Shown piece after piece: positions 1-8,678 of a stretch of 55,459 bases of DNA. Numbering within the stretch: the first letter of the stretch is position 1; the number at the start of each line of letters is the position of its first letter. Location of the stretch: the NCBI GenBank assembly GCA_964624235.1, contig CAZUXY010000033.1:1-55459 (forward strand). The letters run 5' to 3'. The DNA comes from CAZUXY01 sp964624235. Its GTDB lineage: Bacteria; Spirochaetota; UBA4802; UBA5368. The position numbers were made by a program, and so were the translations under genes. The notes below the pieces were generated by a model, which saw only the letters and a list, made by a program, of their open reading frames with translations, searched no databases and was not told the origin of the DNA.

Positions 1-104
1 TATTCCGCGGGGTGATACCCATGCTTATCGCCCTGATCATTGAAACGCTCATTCTTATCCCCTTCCCCCAGGTCGTACTCTTTTTGCCGTCGCTGCTTAA
101 ATAG
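1..104 (+). CDS. TRAP transporter large permease (DctM-type), 3' end only
   Basis: Only the last 33 codons are present, read from base 3 to the TAG at 102-104; the gene begins before the window. The peptide is one hydrophobic helix (IPMLIALIIETLILIPFP) followed by the short tail VVLFLPSLLK. This closely resembles the C-terminus of DctM/SiaM large permease subunits of TRAP transporters, which couple sodium entry to uptake of organic acids delivered by a periplasmic binding protein. The identification rests on this short tail, so another 12-TM transporter cannot be excluded. The matching small permease and binding protein would lie upstream, outside the window. Confidence 0.55.
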   Translation, partial: FRGVIPMLIALIIETLILIPFPQVVLFLPSLLK

Positions 105-125
105 AACCGTGTCCCGTCAAGGATT

Positions 126-141
126 CTGCCGGGTGCGGCAG
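126..141 (+). terminator. Short GC hairpin after the permease gene
   Basis: CTGCCG (126-131) and CGGCAG (136-141) form a perfect 6-bp stem with a GGTG loop, 22 bases after the permease stop and followed by only three T residues. It is a weak candidate terminator between two convergent genes. The rest of the gap up to base 336 shows nothing else. Confidence 0.3.
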
Positions 142-336
142 TTTGGGAACGGGGTACCCCGGAGATAGACCCCGACCCGCTGCGCTTCGAACGAAAGAAT
201 CTGGCATTTGCGGCACGTATCGCACCTCCATGTGTGCAAAAAATCGTATAATCGTCATACCGAAGGACATGGCAGGAATATAGTCGAATACAGAATGGCG
301 ACCGGCTGAAAGGAGTAAATTCACACGGAAAGGAAA

Positions 337-792
337 TCAATACTTCATATAATGAAACGGTTCGATGGCGTTAAGTGCATCCGGGTCCAGGGTTTTGAAA
401 CCCTTAACCGAAAGAATTTTCTGTGTCTTTGTAATATCGTCGACCTCCACCACGAAGACGGCGTTCTTATGTGTTTCCAGTACAAAACCATAGGCATTTT
501 CCACATTGATCCCTTCTTCGGCCAGAAGCTGCACCAGCCGGTCCAGGCCTCCAGGCCGGTCATCGATAAGAACGGCGATGACCTCTTTAAGCTCTACTGT
601 AAGTCCCTCTTTTGAAAGCACCTTGTGCGCCCTTTTGGGTTCATCCACAATAAGATTGAAAAAACCATGTGCTCCGAAAGAAGAGATGGTGATAGCCCGC
701 ATGTTGATTTTTTCCTTTGCGAGCACGGAAGTCACCCGCGCCAGCCTTCCCGGCTTGTTTTCAGCAGGTATTGTCAGCTGATATGCCACCAT
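337..792 (-). CDS. Tandem ACT-domain amino-acid-binding protein
   Basis: A 151-residue protein made of two ACT domains in a row (about residues 3-70 and 74-145). The first opens with the pattern TIPAENKPGRLARV and the second with IAVLIDDRPGGLDRLVQ, the beta-alpha-beta entry typical of ACT modules that bind amino acids at subunit interfaces. There is no catalytic domain, so it is probably a stand-alone sensor of the kind often found near aromatic or branched-chain amino-acid metabolism. I chose the ATG at 792 because GAGGTG lies six bases upstream; a GTG at 801 sits inside that ribosome-binding site. The gene is a single cistron facing the TRAP permease. Its ligand is unknown. Confidence 0.8.
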   Translation of the reverse strand: MVAYQLTIPAENKPGRLARVTSVLAKEKINMRAITISSFGAHGFFNLIVDEPKRAHKVLSKEGLTVELKEVIAVLIDDRPGGLDRLVQLLAEEGINVENAYGFVLETHKNAVFVVEVDDITKTQKILSVKGFKTLDPDALNAIEPFHYMKY

Positions 793-930
793 ATGTTTCA
801 CCTCGGTACATGGTACTGTTGTTAATTTTTACTAACACCAGGGAGTCGATTCTCACAATAGGTATATTTTTAAAAGAGTCAATTCTTTTTCACCACGGCG
901 GGCGGTATCATATCCAAACAGAAATTTTTG

Positions 931-959
931 TTGCATTCCGGTTTATTCTGTGTGATAGT
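931..959 (+). promoter_or_regulatory. Candidate sigma-70-type promoter for the Yip1-like gene
   Basis: TTGCAT (931-936), a 17-base spacer, then GATAGT (954-959). It stands 86 bases upstream of the ATG at 1045, which has a strong AGGAGG ribosome-binding site. The -35 and -10 boxes each differ from consensus at two or three positions. Confidence 0.35.
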
Positions 960-1044
960 ACTATGAAATCAGAAATAAAAACCATCGCACCAAGTATCTT
1001 TTACAGTTCAAATCGAATGAAAAATTTTTTATCAGGAGGATTTT

Positions 1045-1740
1045 ATGGCTGAAGCCGGGTTTGATTTTCAGAAATTAATTAACGACTCGAAAGCGGTACT
1101 GACCACTCCCAAGGAGTATTTTGCCGCAATGCCGAAAGAGGGCGGTTACGTGGAACCTCTCGTCAAGGCCGTTATATACGGTCTGCTTGCAGGTATCATC
1201 ACGTTCATCTGGAGTACATTGAAACTCACCGCGGCGGCAGGCGCTCTGGGCGGAATGCTGGGAGGCGGAGTCGGCGTCATGGCGATTATCGGTTCGCTTA
1301 TCGGCGCAATCATCGGTCTTTTCATCGGCGGGGTGATAATGCTGCTGGTTTCCGCAATCTGCGGCGGAAATACCAGCTACGAAGCCAATGTAAGGGTGAC
1401 CGCGTCTCTTATGGTGCTCTCGCCCATCAACGCACTGCTTTCCTTTACCGGAGGAATCAACATTTACCTGGGGGCGATCATTTCCCTCGGGGTTTCACTG
1501 TACGGCATTTATCTGCTCTACAATGCATTGATCAGCGGATTGAATGCGAAGGAGGGGGCAGCCAAGGTGGTGTCCATCATCCTTGCCATAATCCCGGTTA
1601 TTCTGCTGATCAGCACACTTACCTGCTATCGGGCGGCCAGCAAAGTGACCGACAAATACATGAAAAATTCGAAAGAAGCCGAAGAGGCCATGAAGCAGAT
1701 GCAGAAAGTGCTGGAAGAAATGAAGAAGAAGCAGAAGTAG
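1045..1740 (+). CDS. Yip1-family integral membrane protein
   Basis: A 231-residue membrane protein of unknown role. The N-terminal 40 residues are soluble and contain LTTPKEYFAAMP, the lead-in commonly seen in bacterial Yip1-domain proteins ahead of the first helix. About five hydrophobic segments follow (roughly 45-62, 66-100, 118-135, 140-160 and 175-192), the second very rich in glycine. The protein ends in a charged 35-residue helix of Lys, Glu and Met that could form a coiled coil. ATG at 1045 follows AGGAGG at the ideal spacing. The gene has its own candidate promoter and a terminator hairpin, so it is probably monocistronic. Confidence 0.65.
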   Translation: MAEAGFDFQKLINDSKAVLTTPKEYFAAMPKEGGYVEPLVKAVIYGLLAGIITFIWSTLKLTAAAGALGGMLGGGVGVMAIIGSLIGAIIGLFIGGVIMLLVSAICGGNTSYEANVRVTASLMVLSPINALLSFTGGINIYLGAIISLGVSLYGIYLLYNALISGLNAKEGAAKVVSIILAIIPVILLISTLTCYRAASKVTDKYMKNSKEAEEAMKQMQKVLEEMKKKQK

Positions 1741-1757
1741 CATATTCCGTTAAAAAC

Positions 1758-1786
1758 GTTCTCCCCCATGTACAACGGGGGAGAAC
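1758..1786 (+). terminator. Strong terminator-like hairpin
   Basis: GTTCTCCCCC (1758-1767) pairs perfectly with GGGGGAGAAC (1777-1786) across a 9-base loop, followed by ATTTGGTTT. It begins 17 bases after the stop of the Yip1-like gene. The T-tract is interrupted. Confidence 0.6.
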
Positions 1787-2144
1787 ATTTGGTTTACGCA
1801 AAAACGCTTCACTCCACCGCCCTGCCGTCCAGTCTCCTGAGAGGTTACTATATGGCTTTCCGGGAACGCGGATTCATAGAAACGTTTTAAAATAATAACA
1901 ATCAGCCAAAAATTTTCAGACAGTTATTCACGAAGAATTATGCGTGCTTTGATTTTTTTTACGTAGGTCAATCAACCTGTGGCCGGCGCAAGGCCGATCG
2001 TATTCACAATACCCGCATAATTCTTATAGGCTCCGGTCACCTGGACCTAAATTTTATTTGCTTTTTACCGGAAATAACACATAAACTTTCATGTAATTGT
2101 ATATTACACAACCGTACGGTAAAAGGCACACGAAGGAGCACGAT
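1787..2144. other. Non-coding gap before the VWA gene
   Basis: About 358 bases, AT-rich in its second half, with no supported gene. It presumably holds the promoter of the VWA gene, but no convincing -35/-10 pair stands out. Confidence 0.5.
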
Positions 2145-3206
2145 ATGAAAAAAAGCGTCGCATGTATAATTGCCATACTTTTCGGAATTATTATCCTCTT
2201 TATAATCCCGGCAGAAGGGACCGGCCTTTTTGTAAAAGATGTTGATCATGACGGTTTTCCCGATGATCTGGAAACCGCAACCAATTATAATCCCGCTGTC
2301 AACGAGGCGTTGAAAAAAAGTACCGCTGAGGGCAAATGCGGCGTTATCAAAACCGATCTTCTGAAATTGACCAGGCCCCACAACGTGCTGATTATACTGG
2401 ATATTTCCGGAAGTATGAAAGCCCCGCTCGGCAACTCAACACGCATAGAGGTTGCGAAGAAGGTGCTGGGACGCTACATCGATGCATTGCCCTCCACCAT
2501 GAAATCGGCGCTGCTGATTTACGGCAAATCAAATTGCGGGGAGGACAGCATCGAACTGCTGGCACCTATGGGCAGACACCGCCCCTCCGGATTTAAAGAA
2601 ATCGTCAACTCACTACAGCCCCGCGGACAAACGCCCATCGCGTTGTCATTAAAAAAAACCAGCGGTATATTCAAGGGTATCGAGAATGAGAACAACCATC
2701 TCATTCTGATAAGCGACGGCATGGAAAGCTGCGGAGGAAATCCGGTTCAGGAAATTCTCGACCTTAAGGAAAGTGAAATTGATCCACAGGTCACCGTAAT
2801 AGGACTGGGTGTAAACCCGGCGACGCGGAACCACCTGGCAAGGATTGCATCATCATCTGACGGCAGTTATGCCGATGTCAACAGTGAGGAAGATTTCATC
2901 AAGGCTTTTGCCTCATTCTTCCAGAAAATGAACCGATTATACAAAGACATAGTATGTATAGTGCGCCAGTATAATGCCTATCTGACCTATGAAACCGACC
3001 AGTACAATAAGAGCAAGGGATACCTCATCAAGGCCATGACCAAAACCTTTGATGCCGGCAGGCAGGCCCTCATCAAACAGGTAGAGGAAAAAATCGACAG
3101 GAACCATGAAGAACGCATCAGGGCAAAGGACAAATTAAACGAAATGATCGAAGACAAGATGAAGGAGATGGAGGCGGCAACAAACAAATTCATCGGGAAA
3201 GAATGA
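2145..3206 (+). CDS. Exported von Willebrand factor A-domain protein
   Basis: A 353-residue envelope protein. A signal peptide (hydrophobic run to about residue 24) is followed by an acidic DVDHDGFPDDLE motif, as in calcium-binding thrombospondin type 3 repeats. A VWA domain then runs from about residue 78 to 265. Its metal-ion-dependent adhesion site is visible as DISGS (the DxSxS motif), with a later SDGMES segment. The last 70 residues are strongly charged and probably coiled-coil. The ATG at 2145 follows AAGGAG with good spacing; an upstream ATG at 2097 lacks one. VWA proteins of this kind bind proteins or surfaces, but the partner here is unknown. No operon partner: the next gene converges. 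Confidence 0.75.
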   Translation: MKKSVACIIAILFGIIILFIIPAEGTGLFVKDVDHDGFPDDLETATNYNPAVNEALKKSTAEGKCGVIKTDLLKLTRPHNVLIILDISGSMKAPLGNSTRIEVAKKVLGRYIDALPSTMKSALLIYGKSNCGEDSIELLAPMGRHRPSGFKEIVNSLQPRGQTPIALSLKKTSGIFKGIENENNHLILISDGMESCGGNPVQEILDLKESEIDPQVTVIGLGVNPATRNHLARIASSSDGSYADVNSEEDFIKAFASFFQKMNRLYKDIVCIVRQYNAYLTYETDQYNKSKGYLIKAMTKTFDAGRQALIKQVEEKIDRNHEERIRAKDKLNEMIEDKMKEMEAATNKFIGKE

Positions 3207-3287
3207 TCAATGCTATCCGGCGACGTGACCGAATTCCTGACGGTGCCGTGCCGGTTTTCATTTATTGCGGTCAGGCTGAAAGTGGGA

Positions 3288-3593
3288 CTAGACTTTCACT
3301 ACCGAATTATGGCTGCCATAAGGAGTAGAAACATATTCATCGGCGTTCCAGTCGTTCTCCCAACGGTTGCCGTCCAGCAGGTATCTGAACTGGTAGTCCT
3401 TTCCTTTTTCCAGATCCAGCGAAACGGTGAATATACCGTCCTTTCTCCTTTTCATAACGGTCGTGTAATGGCTCCAGCTGTTGAAGTCGCCGACCAGGCA
3501 GGCTTTTTCGCAGGAATGAGACAATTCCGCCGGCAGTTCAAAGACCACCTTGCATAGAGTCTTGGTCCTGCGATACTGTTTTTTTATACTCAC
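3288..3593 (-). CDS. CBM48-like (isoamylase early-set) domain protein
   Basis: A 101-residue protein that is nearly all one carbohydrate-binding module 48 / isoamylase N-terminal domain, recognisable from VGDFNSWSHY, the basic stretch MKRRKDGIFTVSL, and YQFRYLLDGNRWENDWNAD. Such free-standing domains resemble the glycogen-sensing module of AMPK and GlgB, and may bind glycogen or starch; no enzyme domain is attached. I chose the GTG at 3593 because GGAGG lies seven bases upstream and the product then starts MSIKKQ, the usual beginning in this family. An ATG nearer the ribosome site and one at 3623 are less likely. It converges on the VWA gene. Confidence 0.75.
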   Translation of the reverse strand: MSIKKQYRRTKTLCKVVFELPAELSHSCEKACLVGDFNSWSHYTTVMKRRKDGIFTVSLDLEKGKDYQFRYLLDGNRWENDWNADEYVSTPYGSHNSVVKV

Positions 3594-3903
3594 AGGCATC
3601 CCTCCGGGGAAGAGGATATCCAAGCAAAACCCATTTACCCTACTGCGGCCATCATTGTAGAACTACACCGTAAATATTTCTATAACTATTTATACCTGCA
3701 ACAAATTTCCATAAAAAACAGCACCATTATCAACTTGCCAGATCTGTACAGTCTGATTGCAGTGATGAAGCATAATCATTCAACTCATTAAGGTTCATAT
3801 GCAGATCAGCTTTCCGTAAAAACGAATACGGTGTCCAATAATGAAGGCTTACCACATGGATGCAGGAGGGGTGGCATTACTGAAGCCACTTGACTGTATG
3901 GAC
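3594..3903. other. AT-rich non-coding gap between lexA and the CBM48 gene
   Basis: About 310 bases. Seen: a short palindrome TGTAG-AA-CTACA at 3656-3667, upstream of the CBM48 gene, and a 5-bp hairpin GTGGC/GCCAC at 3871-3889 just after the lexA stop. The hairpin has no T-run and is at best a weak lexA terminator. No gene is supported. Confidence 0.45.
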
Positions 3904-4509
3904 TCAGTATTTCCGATAAACGCCCGCAAGAATGCCCAGAACATGAACATTCTGCACCACCAGTGGTTTGTATGCGGGATTGGCGGGAACCAGGTGTATT
4001 TTACCCGAGGTTTTTTTGAAAATCTTCAGCGTCGCTTCATCCTCCAGAAGTGCAGCCACGATATCTCCATTCTGCGCCGTGTTCTGTTTCTTTATTATCG
4101 CCAGGTCACCGTTATATATGCCACGTTCAATCATGGAATCACCCCGCACCCTGAGGGCAAAATATTCCCCCTTCCCCACCGATAAGGCGGGAAAACTTAA
4201 ATACTCCTCAATATTTTCCTCTGCCAGCACAGGGCTGCCGGCGGCGATTCTTCCCACCAGCGGAATTATAACCGTTTCAGCGGGTTGCTGTTCCGGGCGG
4301 TTTACCAGTTCTATGGCTCTGGATTTATTCTGTGTGCATTTGATAAAACCCTTTTTCTCAACGGCTTTCAGGTGATCATAGGCGCCTTTTACCGTGATAC
4401 CGAATTGTTCACCGATTTCCCTGACCGTGGGCGGAAACCCGTTCTCACGAATAAAATCCTCGATCGCTTTGAGTATCTGGGACTGTTTTTCGGTGAGGTG
4501 CTTTTTCAT
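3904..4509 (-). CDS. lexA: LexA SOS repressor
   Basis: A 201-residue LexA of normal length. Residues 1-70 are the winged-helix DNA-binding domain (PTVREIGEQFGITVKGAYDHLKAVEKKGFI), and residues 80-200 the S24 self-cleaving domain. The cleavage bond is Ala90-Gly91 (RIAAGSP), the nucleophile is Ser125 (GDSM) and the general base is Lys162 (ATLK), so the catalytic set is complete. It represses DNA-damage genes until RecA filaments stimulate self-cleavage. The gene stands alone, with its own promoter carrying a palindrome that may be the LexA box. The recognition helix (VKGAYDHLKAV) differs from the E. coli version, consistent with a lineage-specific operator. Confidence 0.95.
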   Translation of the reverse strand: MKKHLTEKQSQILKAIEDFIRENGFPPTVREIGEQFGITVKGAYDHLKAVEKKGFIKCTQNKSRAIELVNRPEQQPAETVIIPLVGRIAAGSPVLAEENIEEYLSFPALSVGKGEYFALRVRGDSMIERGIYNGDLAIIKKQNTAQNGDIVAALLEDEATLKIFKKTSGKIHLVPANPAYKPLVVQNVHVLGILAGVYRKY

Positions 4510-4555
4510 TCAGGGGTACCTTCACATTATAATATTGCAAATAATACTAAACATT

Positions 4556-4584
4556 AAATTACTATACTTACGTATATATGTCAA
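4556..4584 (-). promoter_or_regulatory. lexA promoter with candidate LexA operator
   Basis: On the minus strand TTGACA (4584-4579) is separated by 17 bases from TAATTT (4561-4556), a good sigma-70 arrangement 47 bases from the lexA start. The spacer holds a perfect inverted repeat TATAC-N4-GTATA (4563-4576), placed where bound LexA would block polymerase. Operator function is inference from position. The rest of the gap up to 4813 shows no gene; a 63-codon frame at 4597-4788 has no ribosome-binding site. Confidence 0.55.
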
Positions 4585-4813
4585 GTAATTTTTTCCATGA
4601 ACACGGCGACAGCGGATTCTGAGATTTCGCGCATCGTAATGTCAGGAGTGGAAGAAGTATCACTGAACAACCGGCGAATTCCGCGGATGATACATATCAG
4701 TAAAAACCGGTGCCATTATCTATCTGAGCAGGAGAGCATGCCTCCTTTACCCCGTTACAGGAGCCTCCAAAATGTCTGCCCGCAGTGAGGTGACGACGTT
4801 ACCCTGTAACAGT

Positions 4814-5701
4814 CTACAAATCTATACCCATCACGGTCCGGATTATAAATCCCAGGGTAAAGGTAAATGCGGCAACCCCCATACTGATCAGAGTCATTTC
4901 CAGGAAACGTTTCCTGAAGGGGATATCTCTGGCCACGGAAAGGTATAAATTAAAAATGAAAATAATCACGACCGCATTGCCCAGGGTGAGACCAAGGCAG
5001 ACATAATAATTCGCAAACACAAGATATGGAACGATTAAAATCATTACAGTAAACACATACGCGATCCCCGTGTACAGTGAGGCTTTGATTGCGTTCCGAG
5101 ATCCACCCTCCGCCCTGGTGGAAAGGTATTCAGAGGCCGCCATCGACAACGAGGCGGCTATGCCGGTTATGAATCCCGCAAACGCGATTCTTCTGGTGTC
5201 GGCAAGCGCGAAGGTGAATCCCGCGAGTGCGCCGGTCAGTTCCACCAGGGCATCGTTGAGTCCCAGCACCATCGACCCGATATACCGCAGTCTCTCCTCA
5301 TCGATCATATCCAGGAGCTTTTTCTCGTGCTTTTCCTCATCACGTTCGATGCTTTTCAACACAGGGACGGTTTTTGCGATTTCGGCGTAAGTGGACTGGG
5401 CGTTGCGTTCACCCCGCTCCATGAATTTTACCCCGAACGTGAGGCCCAGTATCCTGGTTATCCAGAAATATTTTACTATCCTGCCCCTGGAAGGAGGAAC
5501 GTCCTCACCGGTATATTGCTTAAGCATCTCATAATGGCGTAATTCATCCGCCGCGATTCTTTCAATCACCTTTCGGTTCTTGTCGTCACCAATAATCCTG
5601 CCCAGCTTCAGGTAGAAATGATGTTCAGTGATTTCTGAACGCTGCGCCTTTATCAGGGTTTTGCGTACCTCACCGGTGATTCCGGTCTTCTTCTGTTTCA
5701 T
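4814..5701 (-). CDS. Ferritin-like / VIT1 (CCC1) fusion membrane protein
   Basis: A 295-residue fusion of an N-terminal ferritin-like four-helix domain (about 1-135) to a VIT1/CCC1-type membrane domain (about 140-295). The first part has the carboxylate-bearing helices typical of rubrerythrin-like di-iron proteins (SEITEHHFYLKL, DELRHYEML, ERDEEKHEKKL). The second has VLGLNDALVELTGALAGF and AASEYLS, characteristic of vacuolar-iron-transporter domains, and about five helices. Relatives such as MbfA export iron or manganese to limit metal stress; that role is inferred here. The start at 5701 has GAGG six bases upstream, whereas the ATG at 5746 has no ribosome site. Single gene. Confidence 0.85.
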   Translation of the reverse strand: MKQKKTGITGEVRKTLIKAQRSEITEHHFYLKLGRIIGDDKNRKVIERIAADELRHYEMLKQYTGEDVPPSRGRIVKYFWITRILGLTFGVKFMERGERNAQSTYAEIAKTVPVLKSIERDEEKHEKKLLDMIDEERLRYIGSMVLGLNDALVELTGALAGFTFALADTRRIAFAGFITGIAASLSMAASEYLSTRAEGGSRNAIKASLYTGIAYVFTVMILIVPYLVFANYYVCLGLTLGNAVVIIFIFNLYLSVARDIPFRKRFLEMTLISMGVAAFTFTLGFIIRTVMGIDL

Positions 5702-5839
5702 CGCCGGCCTCAATGCATGAATGAATATTCTGAATATACCGTACAAACGAAATTTACGATTGTTTCCCTGGATTCAAAACAAGTCATACCTTACCACATA
5801 ATCCCGTACTCAATGAGAAAAAGGATACTATTCAACACT

Positions 5840-7282
5840 TCAGGGCTCGAATTCCGTTGCCGGCAGTTCGGGGCGGTTTGCCGGCATGTACGGGACGTGT
5901 TCCTCAATCACCCTCATGGATTTCCATTTCCCCCCGAGAAACCTCAGCAGGAATGAAATACCCAGTATGATCACATAGGCCGACGCGATGGTCCATGCGA
6001 ACACGAGTCCGCCGTTGAACACCACAAGCACCATATAAGAAGGAACGACCAGGACCAGCCCGGAAACACCGGCCAGCATATACATGACAAACCTTGTGTC
6101 CCCCGCCCCCTTGAGTGCCGAGGCGAAAATAATGTTGAGCGTATCAAAAATAGAATACAAGGCGACAAAACGCAGCGCAACGACCGTCAGGTCCCTGATC
6201 CTTGCGAATGAATGGGGATCAGAGCCTTTGGCAAAAGGTAAAATAAAAATATCAGGTACTGCAACATACAGTATCGCTATGGACACCATGTATATGAAGG
6301 TAAGATGAAATCCCGAATATACGCTCTTTTCAGCAACCGCGGACTTTTCGGCACCGAGGTATTGTCCCACCAGTACCGATACCGCGATCCCGATACCTAT
6401 CATGGGCATGAATGCCAGAGTATTAATATTGAAGGCGATATTGGTGACCGCCAGATTCTCGGTCCCGAGTTTGCCCACGAGCAGAAGAAAGACAGAAAAA
6501 CCGGCGATATCGATGAAAAACTGAATCCCGCTGGGCAATCCAAAACTCAACAGCCTGGAAAAGAGCGGGCTGTCGGGCTTCCACCCCCTGAATATATGGT
6601 ATTTCCTGTTCAACTCCGAATAACGCATCATCACTACATAGGCCAGACAGTACACGTATCCCGCAATCACCGTAGCGAAAGCAGCGCCCTTTATTCCCAT
6701 CTCGGGGAAAGGACCATGACCGAAAATCATGAAATAATCCAGTATCAGGTTCACCGCCGTTGAGAGCACGTTCACCCACATCACCGGCCATGGCTTTCCA
6801 AGACCGGTGAAAAAGCCGGAAAACGCGGAACCCGCAATAGCGGGGAAGGCCCCCGTGCAGAGCACCTGAAAATAAACAATCTCGTTCTCACGGACGCCGG
6901 CATCGTGTCCGACGAAATTGAAAAAGGGTTCCGCAAGAGGTATTAAGGCCAGATGCACCACCCCTCCTATCATGGCGATATACACTCCCTGCCACAGTGC
7001 CGAGCCGATTCTGTGATGCATTCCCGCACCGTAATACTGGGCGACGAAAATGCTTACATAACTCGCGGTTCCGATAAAAATACTCAGGAGGGTAAAATTG
7101 ATCATGCCCGAGGGCATAACGGCGGCTATCGCTTCAGGCGAGTACCATGCAAGAAACATCCGGTCCACGAAATGCTGTACCGACCACGATCCGGTACTAA
7201 GTATCAGAGGGAACGCCATGGAAAGCAGTTCCCTGTATCCCCCTTCCCCCTTCCAACGGGCCATGAACCTGTTCTTGAACAC
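5840..7282 (-). CDS. MATE-family multidrug/toxin exporter
   Basis: A 480-residue membrane protein with twelve predicted helices in two related halves, the usual size and plan of MATE (NorM/DinF-type) cation-coupled exporters. Family features include the start (ELLSMAFPLILSTGSWSVQHFVDRMFLAWYS, split by the first helix), the FFTGLGKPWPVMW loop and, in the second half, the KGAGDTRFVMYM loop. It probably extrudes drugs or metabolites using a sodium or proton gradient; the substrate cannot be told from sequence. The listed start is a GTG; an ATG six codons later is equally possible, and neither has a good ribosome-binding site. The upstream gene diverges. Confidence 0.85.
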   Translation of the reverse strand: MFKNRFMARWKGEGGYRELLSMAFPLILSTGSWSVQHFVDRMFLAWYSPEAIAAVMPSGMINFTLLSIFIGTASYVSIFVAQYYGAGMHHRIGSALWQGVYIAMIGGVVHLALIPLAEPFFNFVGHDAGVRENEIVYFQVLCTGAFPAIAGSAFSGFFTGLGKPWPVMWVNVLSTAVNLILDYFMIFGHGPFPEMGIKGAAFATVIAGYVYCLAYVVMMRYSELNRKYHIFRGWKPDSPLFSRLLSFGLPSGIQFFIDIAGFSVFLLLVGKLGTENLAVTNIAFNINTLAFMPMIGIGIAVSVLVGQYLGAEKSAVAEKSVYSGFHLTFIYMVSIAILYVAVPDIFILPFAKGSDPHSFARIRDLTVVALRFVALYSIFDTLNIIFASALKGAGDTRFVMYMLAGVSGLVLVVPSYMVLVVFNGGLVFAWTIASAYVIILGISFLLRFLGGKWKSMRVIEEHVPYMPANRPELPATEFEP

Positions 7283-7402
7283 CTAAGTTACCCGCATTTC
7301 ACCGTATGATTTCCCGCCGCAGAACTTACAGGACCTGATCGTAAATAAATTCTAATTGTTCAAATAAATATGAATATCAACAACGAATTTTCGTGAATTC
7401 GG

Positions 7403-7429
7403 CGCATTATGATATATTTAGATAATGCG
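7403..7429. promoter_or_regulatory. Perfect 8-bp inverted repeat in a divergent promoter region
   Basis: CGCATTAT (7403-7410) and ATAATGCG (7422-7429) are exact inverted repeats around an 11-base AT-rich centre. The element lies between the MATE gene and the DUF3795 gene, which diverge. The length and spacing suit a dimeric repressor site or a cruciform; no adjacent regulator gene identifies the binder. Confidence 0.4.
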
Positions 7430-7493
7430 AGGTTATCATATGTGAAATCATGGTAACACAATTCAAGACATTTTTTCCGATAATCCATCACAT

Positions 7494-7904
7494 ATGAAGA
7501 AAAAAGATATACTGAGTTTTTCATCCCCCTGCGGAATTTACTGCGTCGCCTGCGTAAATTTTACCGAAAAACTCACCTGTAAAGGATGTCGGAATGATCC
7601 GCGCCATGAACAATGTGAAATCTATGAATGCTGTGTGAAGCAGGGTGGAAAACTCTTTTGTTTCGAGTGCGGTGAATTCCCCTGTGAAAGAATCAAAGAA
7701 TTCGTGGATTACCATCCCGGAAAAAAGTTCGCACATTATCGGCACATCGCGATTAAAAACCTCTACGCAATTAAAGACCAGGGTTTGGAGATATGGGCGG
7801 ATTCGATGGAAAACTTCATCAGACAGGGCTCTTACATTGTTACATGCAATAACGACGGTGACGACGTCATCATCAAGCCCTGCGCCTGCATAAGCTGGGA
7901 CTAG
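7494..7904 (+). CDS. DUF3795 cysteine-rich protein
   Basis: A 136-residue protein with eleven or more cysteines in a pattern known from DUF3795 proteins: CGIYCVACVNF near the start, CKGCRND, CEIYECCVKQG, then FCFECGEFPCERI. These probably bind zinc, and the family is common in anaerobes, but no function is established. It has only short extra sequence after the cysteine domain, including a last CAC motif. No clear ribosome-binding site precedes the ATG at 7494. An 88-base gap separates it from the ATPase-fold/menaquinone genes on the same strand, so it could be part of that transcript. Confidence 0.7.
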   Translation: MKKKDILSFSSPCGIYCVACVNFTEKLTCKGCRNDPRHEQCEIYECCVKQGGKLFCFECGEFPCERIKEFVDYHPGKKFAHYRHIAIKNLYAIKDQGLEIWADSMENFIRQGSYIVTCNNDGDDVIIKPCACISWD

Positions 7905-7991
7905 CACCGACCGATATTTTTCATTGACATCGGGGAAAAGATTTACCATAGTGCGTGCAGACATATCACTATAAAAAACTATCATCGGGAC

Positions 7992-8678
7992 ATGAAACAG
8001 ATCATCGATGCCATTGAAGGGAATAAAGGTGTCCGAATCGACCTTTACACCCTCAATCGTACGAGTGAAGACCGAGTAAAAAAGGTTCTGGCCCTGTTCT
8101 TGAAGAAGCACGACTGCACCGAACTGCTTAAGCCCGTTTACACCTGCCTGAAAGAATTAATTATAAACGCCCTCAGGGCGAACTATAAAAGCCTGTACTT
8201 TGAAAACTTCAATTCAGGAAGTACCGAACGTCTTCTGGATAAGGAAAAAGCACAGCAGCTTTTCCAGCTCGAAATGACGCGTGATGAAGCAAGGAACATT
8301 GCGCGAATCGCGCGGGCCAATAATATCAAAATTGAAATCCGTATAGGTATGACCGGGCACATGCTTAAGCTCGAGGTTACCAATCCCATATCTATAGACG
8401 CCATGGAGCTTAATGCCGTCAGAAAAAAAATAACGGATGCCGGCAAGAGTGCCGATATTACCCGTTTTTTTCAGGATAACCCCGCGGATCCCGGCAGGGA
8501 TGCCGACGGCCTGGGACTGGTTATGATATCCATAATTCTGCGAAACCTGGGCATAGACCCGTCACCACTCAACATCAGTTCCCAGGGCGGAGTCACTTCA
8601 GCGGAAATGGTCATACCCATTACCCCTGCGGTGCTGAAACGCTATCATAAAATCGTGAACGAACCCCTTTCCCGCTGA
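7992..8678 (+). CDS. Histidine-kinase-like ATPase-fold regulator, coupled to mqnD
   Basis: A 228-residue soluble protein that I read as a lone GHKL (HATPase_c) domain. An N-box-like segment CLKELIINALRANYKS carries the Glu and Asn that hold magnesium-ATP in this fold, and a later GRDADGLGLVMISIILRNLG resembles the glycine-rich lid. It has no histidine-phosphoacceptor helix, sensor or membrane segment, so it is more like an anti-sigma-factor kinase (RsbW type) or a regulatory module than a full sensor kinase. Its stop codon overlaps the mqnD start (TGATG at 8676-8680), implying translational coupling with menaquinone genes. Function is unknown; the ATPase call is motif-based. Confidence 0.6.
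   Translation: MKQIIDAIEGNKGVRIDLYTLNRTSEDRVKKVLALFLKKHDCTELLKPVYTCLKELIINALRANYKSLYFENFNSGSTERLLDKEKAQQLFQLEMTRDEARNIARIARANNIKIEIRIGMTGHMLKLEVTNPISIDAMELNAVRKKITDAGKSADITRFFQDNPADPGRDADGLGLVMISIILRNLGIDPSPLNISSQGGVTSAEMVIPITPAVLKRYHKIVNEPLSR

Noticed and set aside
4597..4788. 63-codon frame in the lexA to VIT1-fusion gap
   Set aside because: No ribosome-binding site and no recognisable sequence; it lies in the lexA promoter region.
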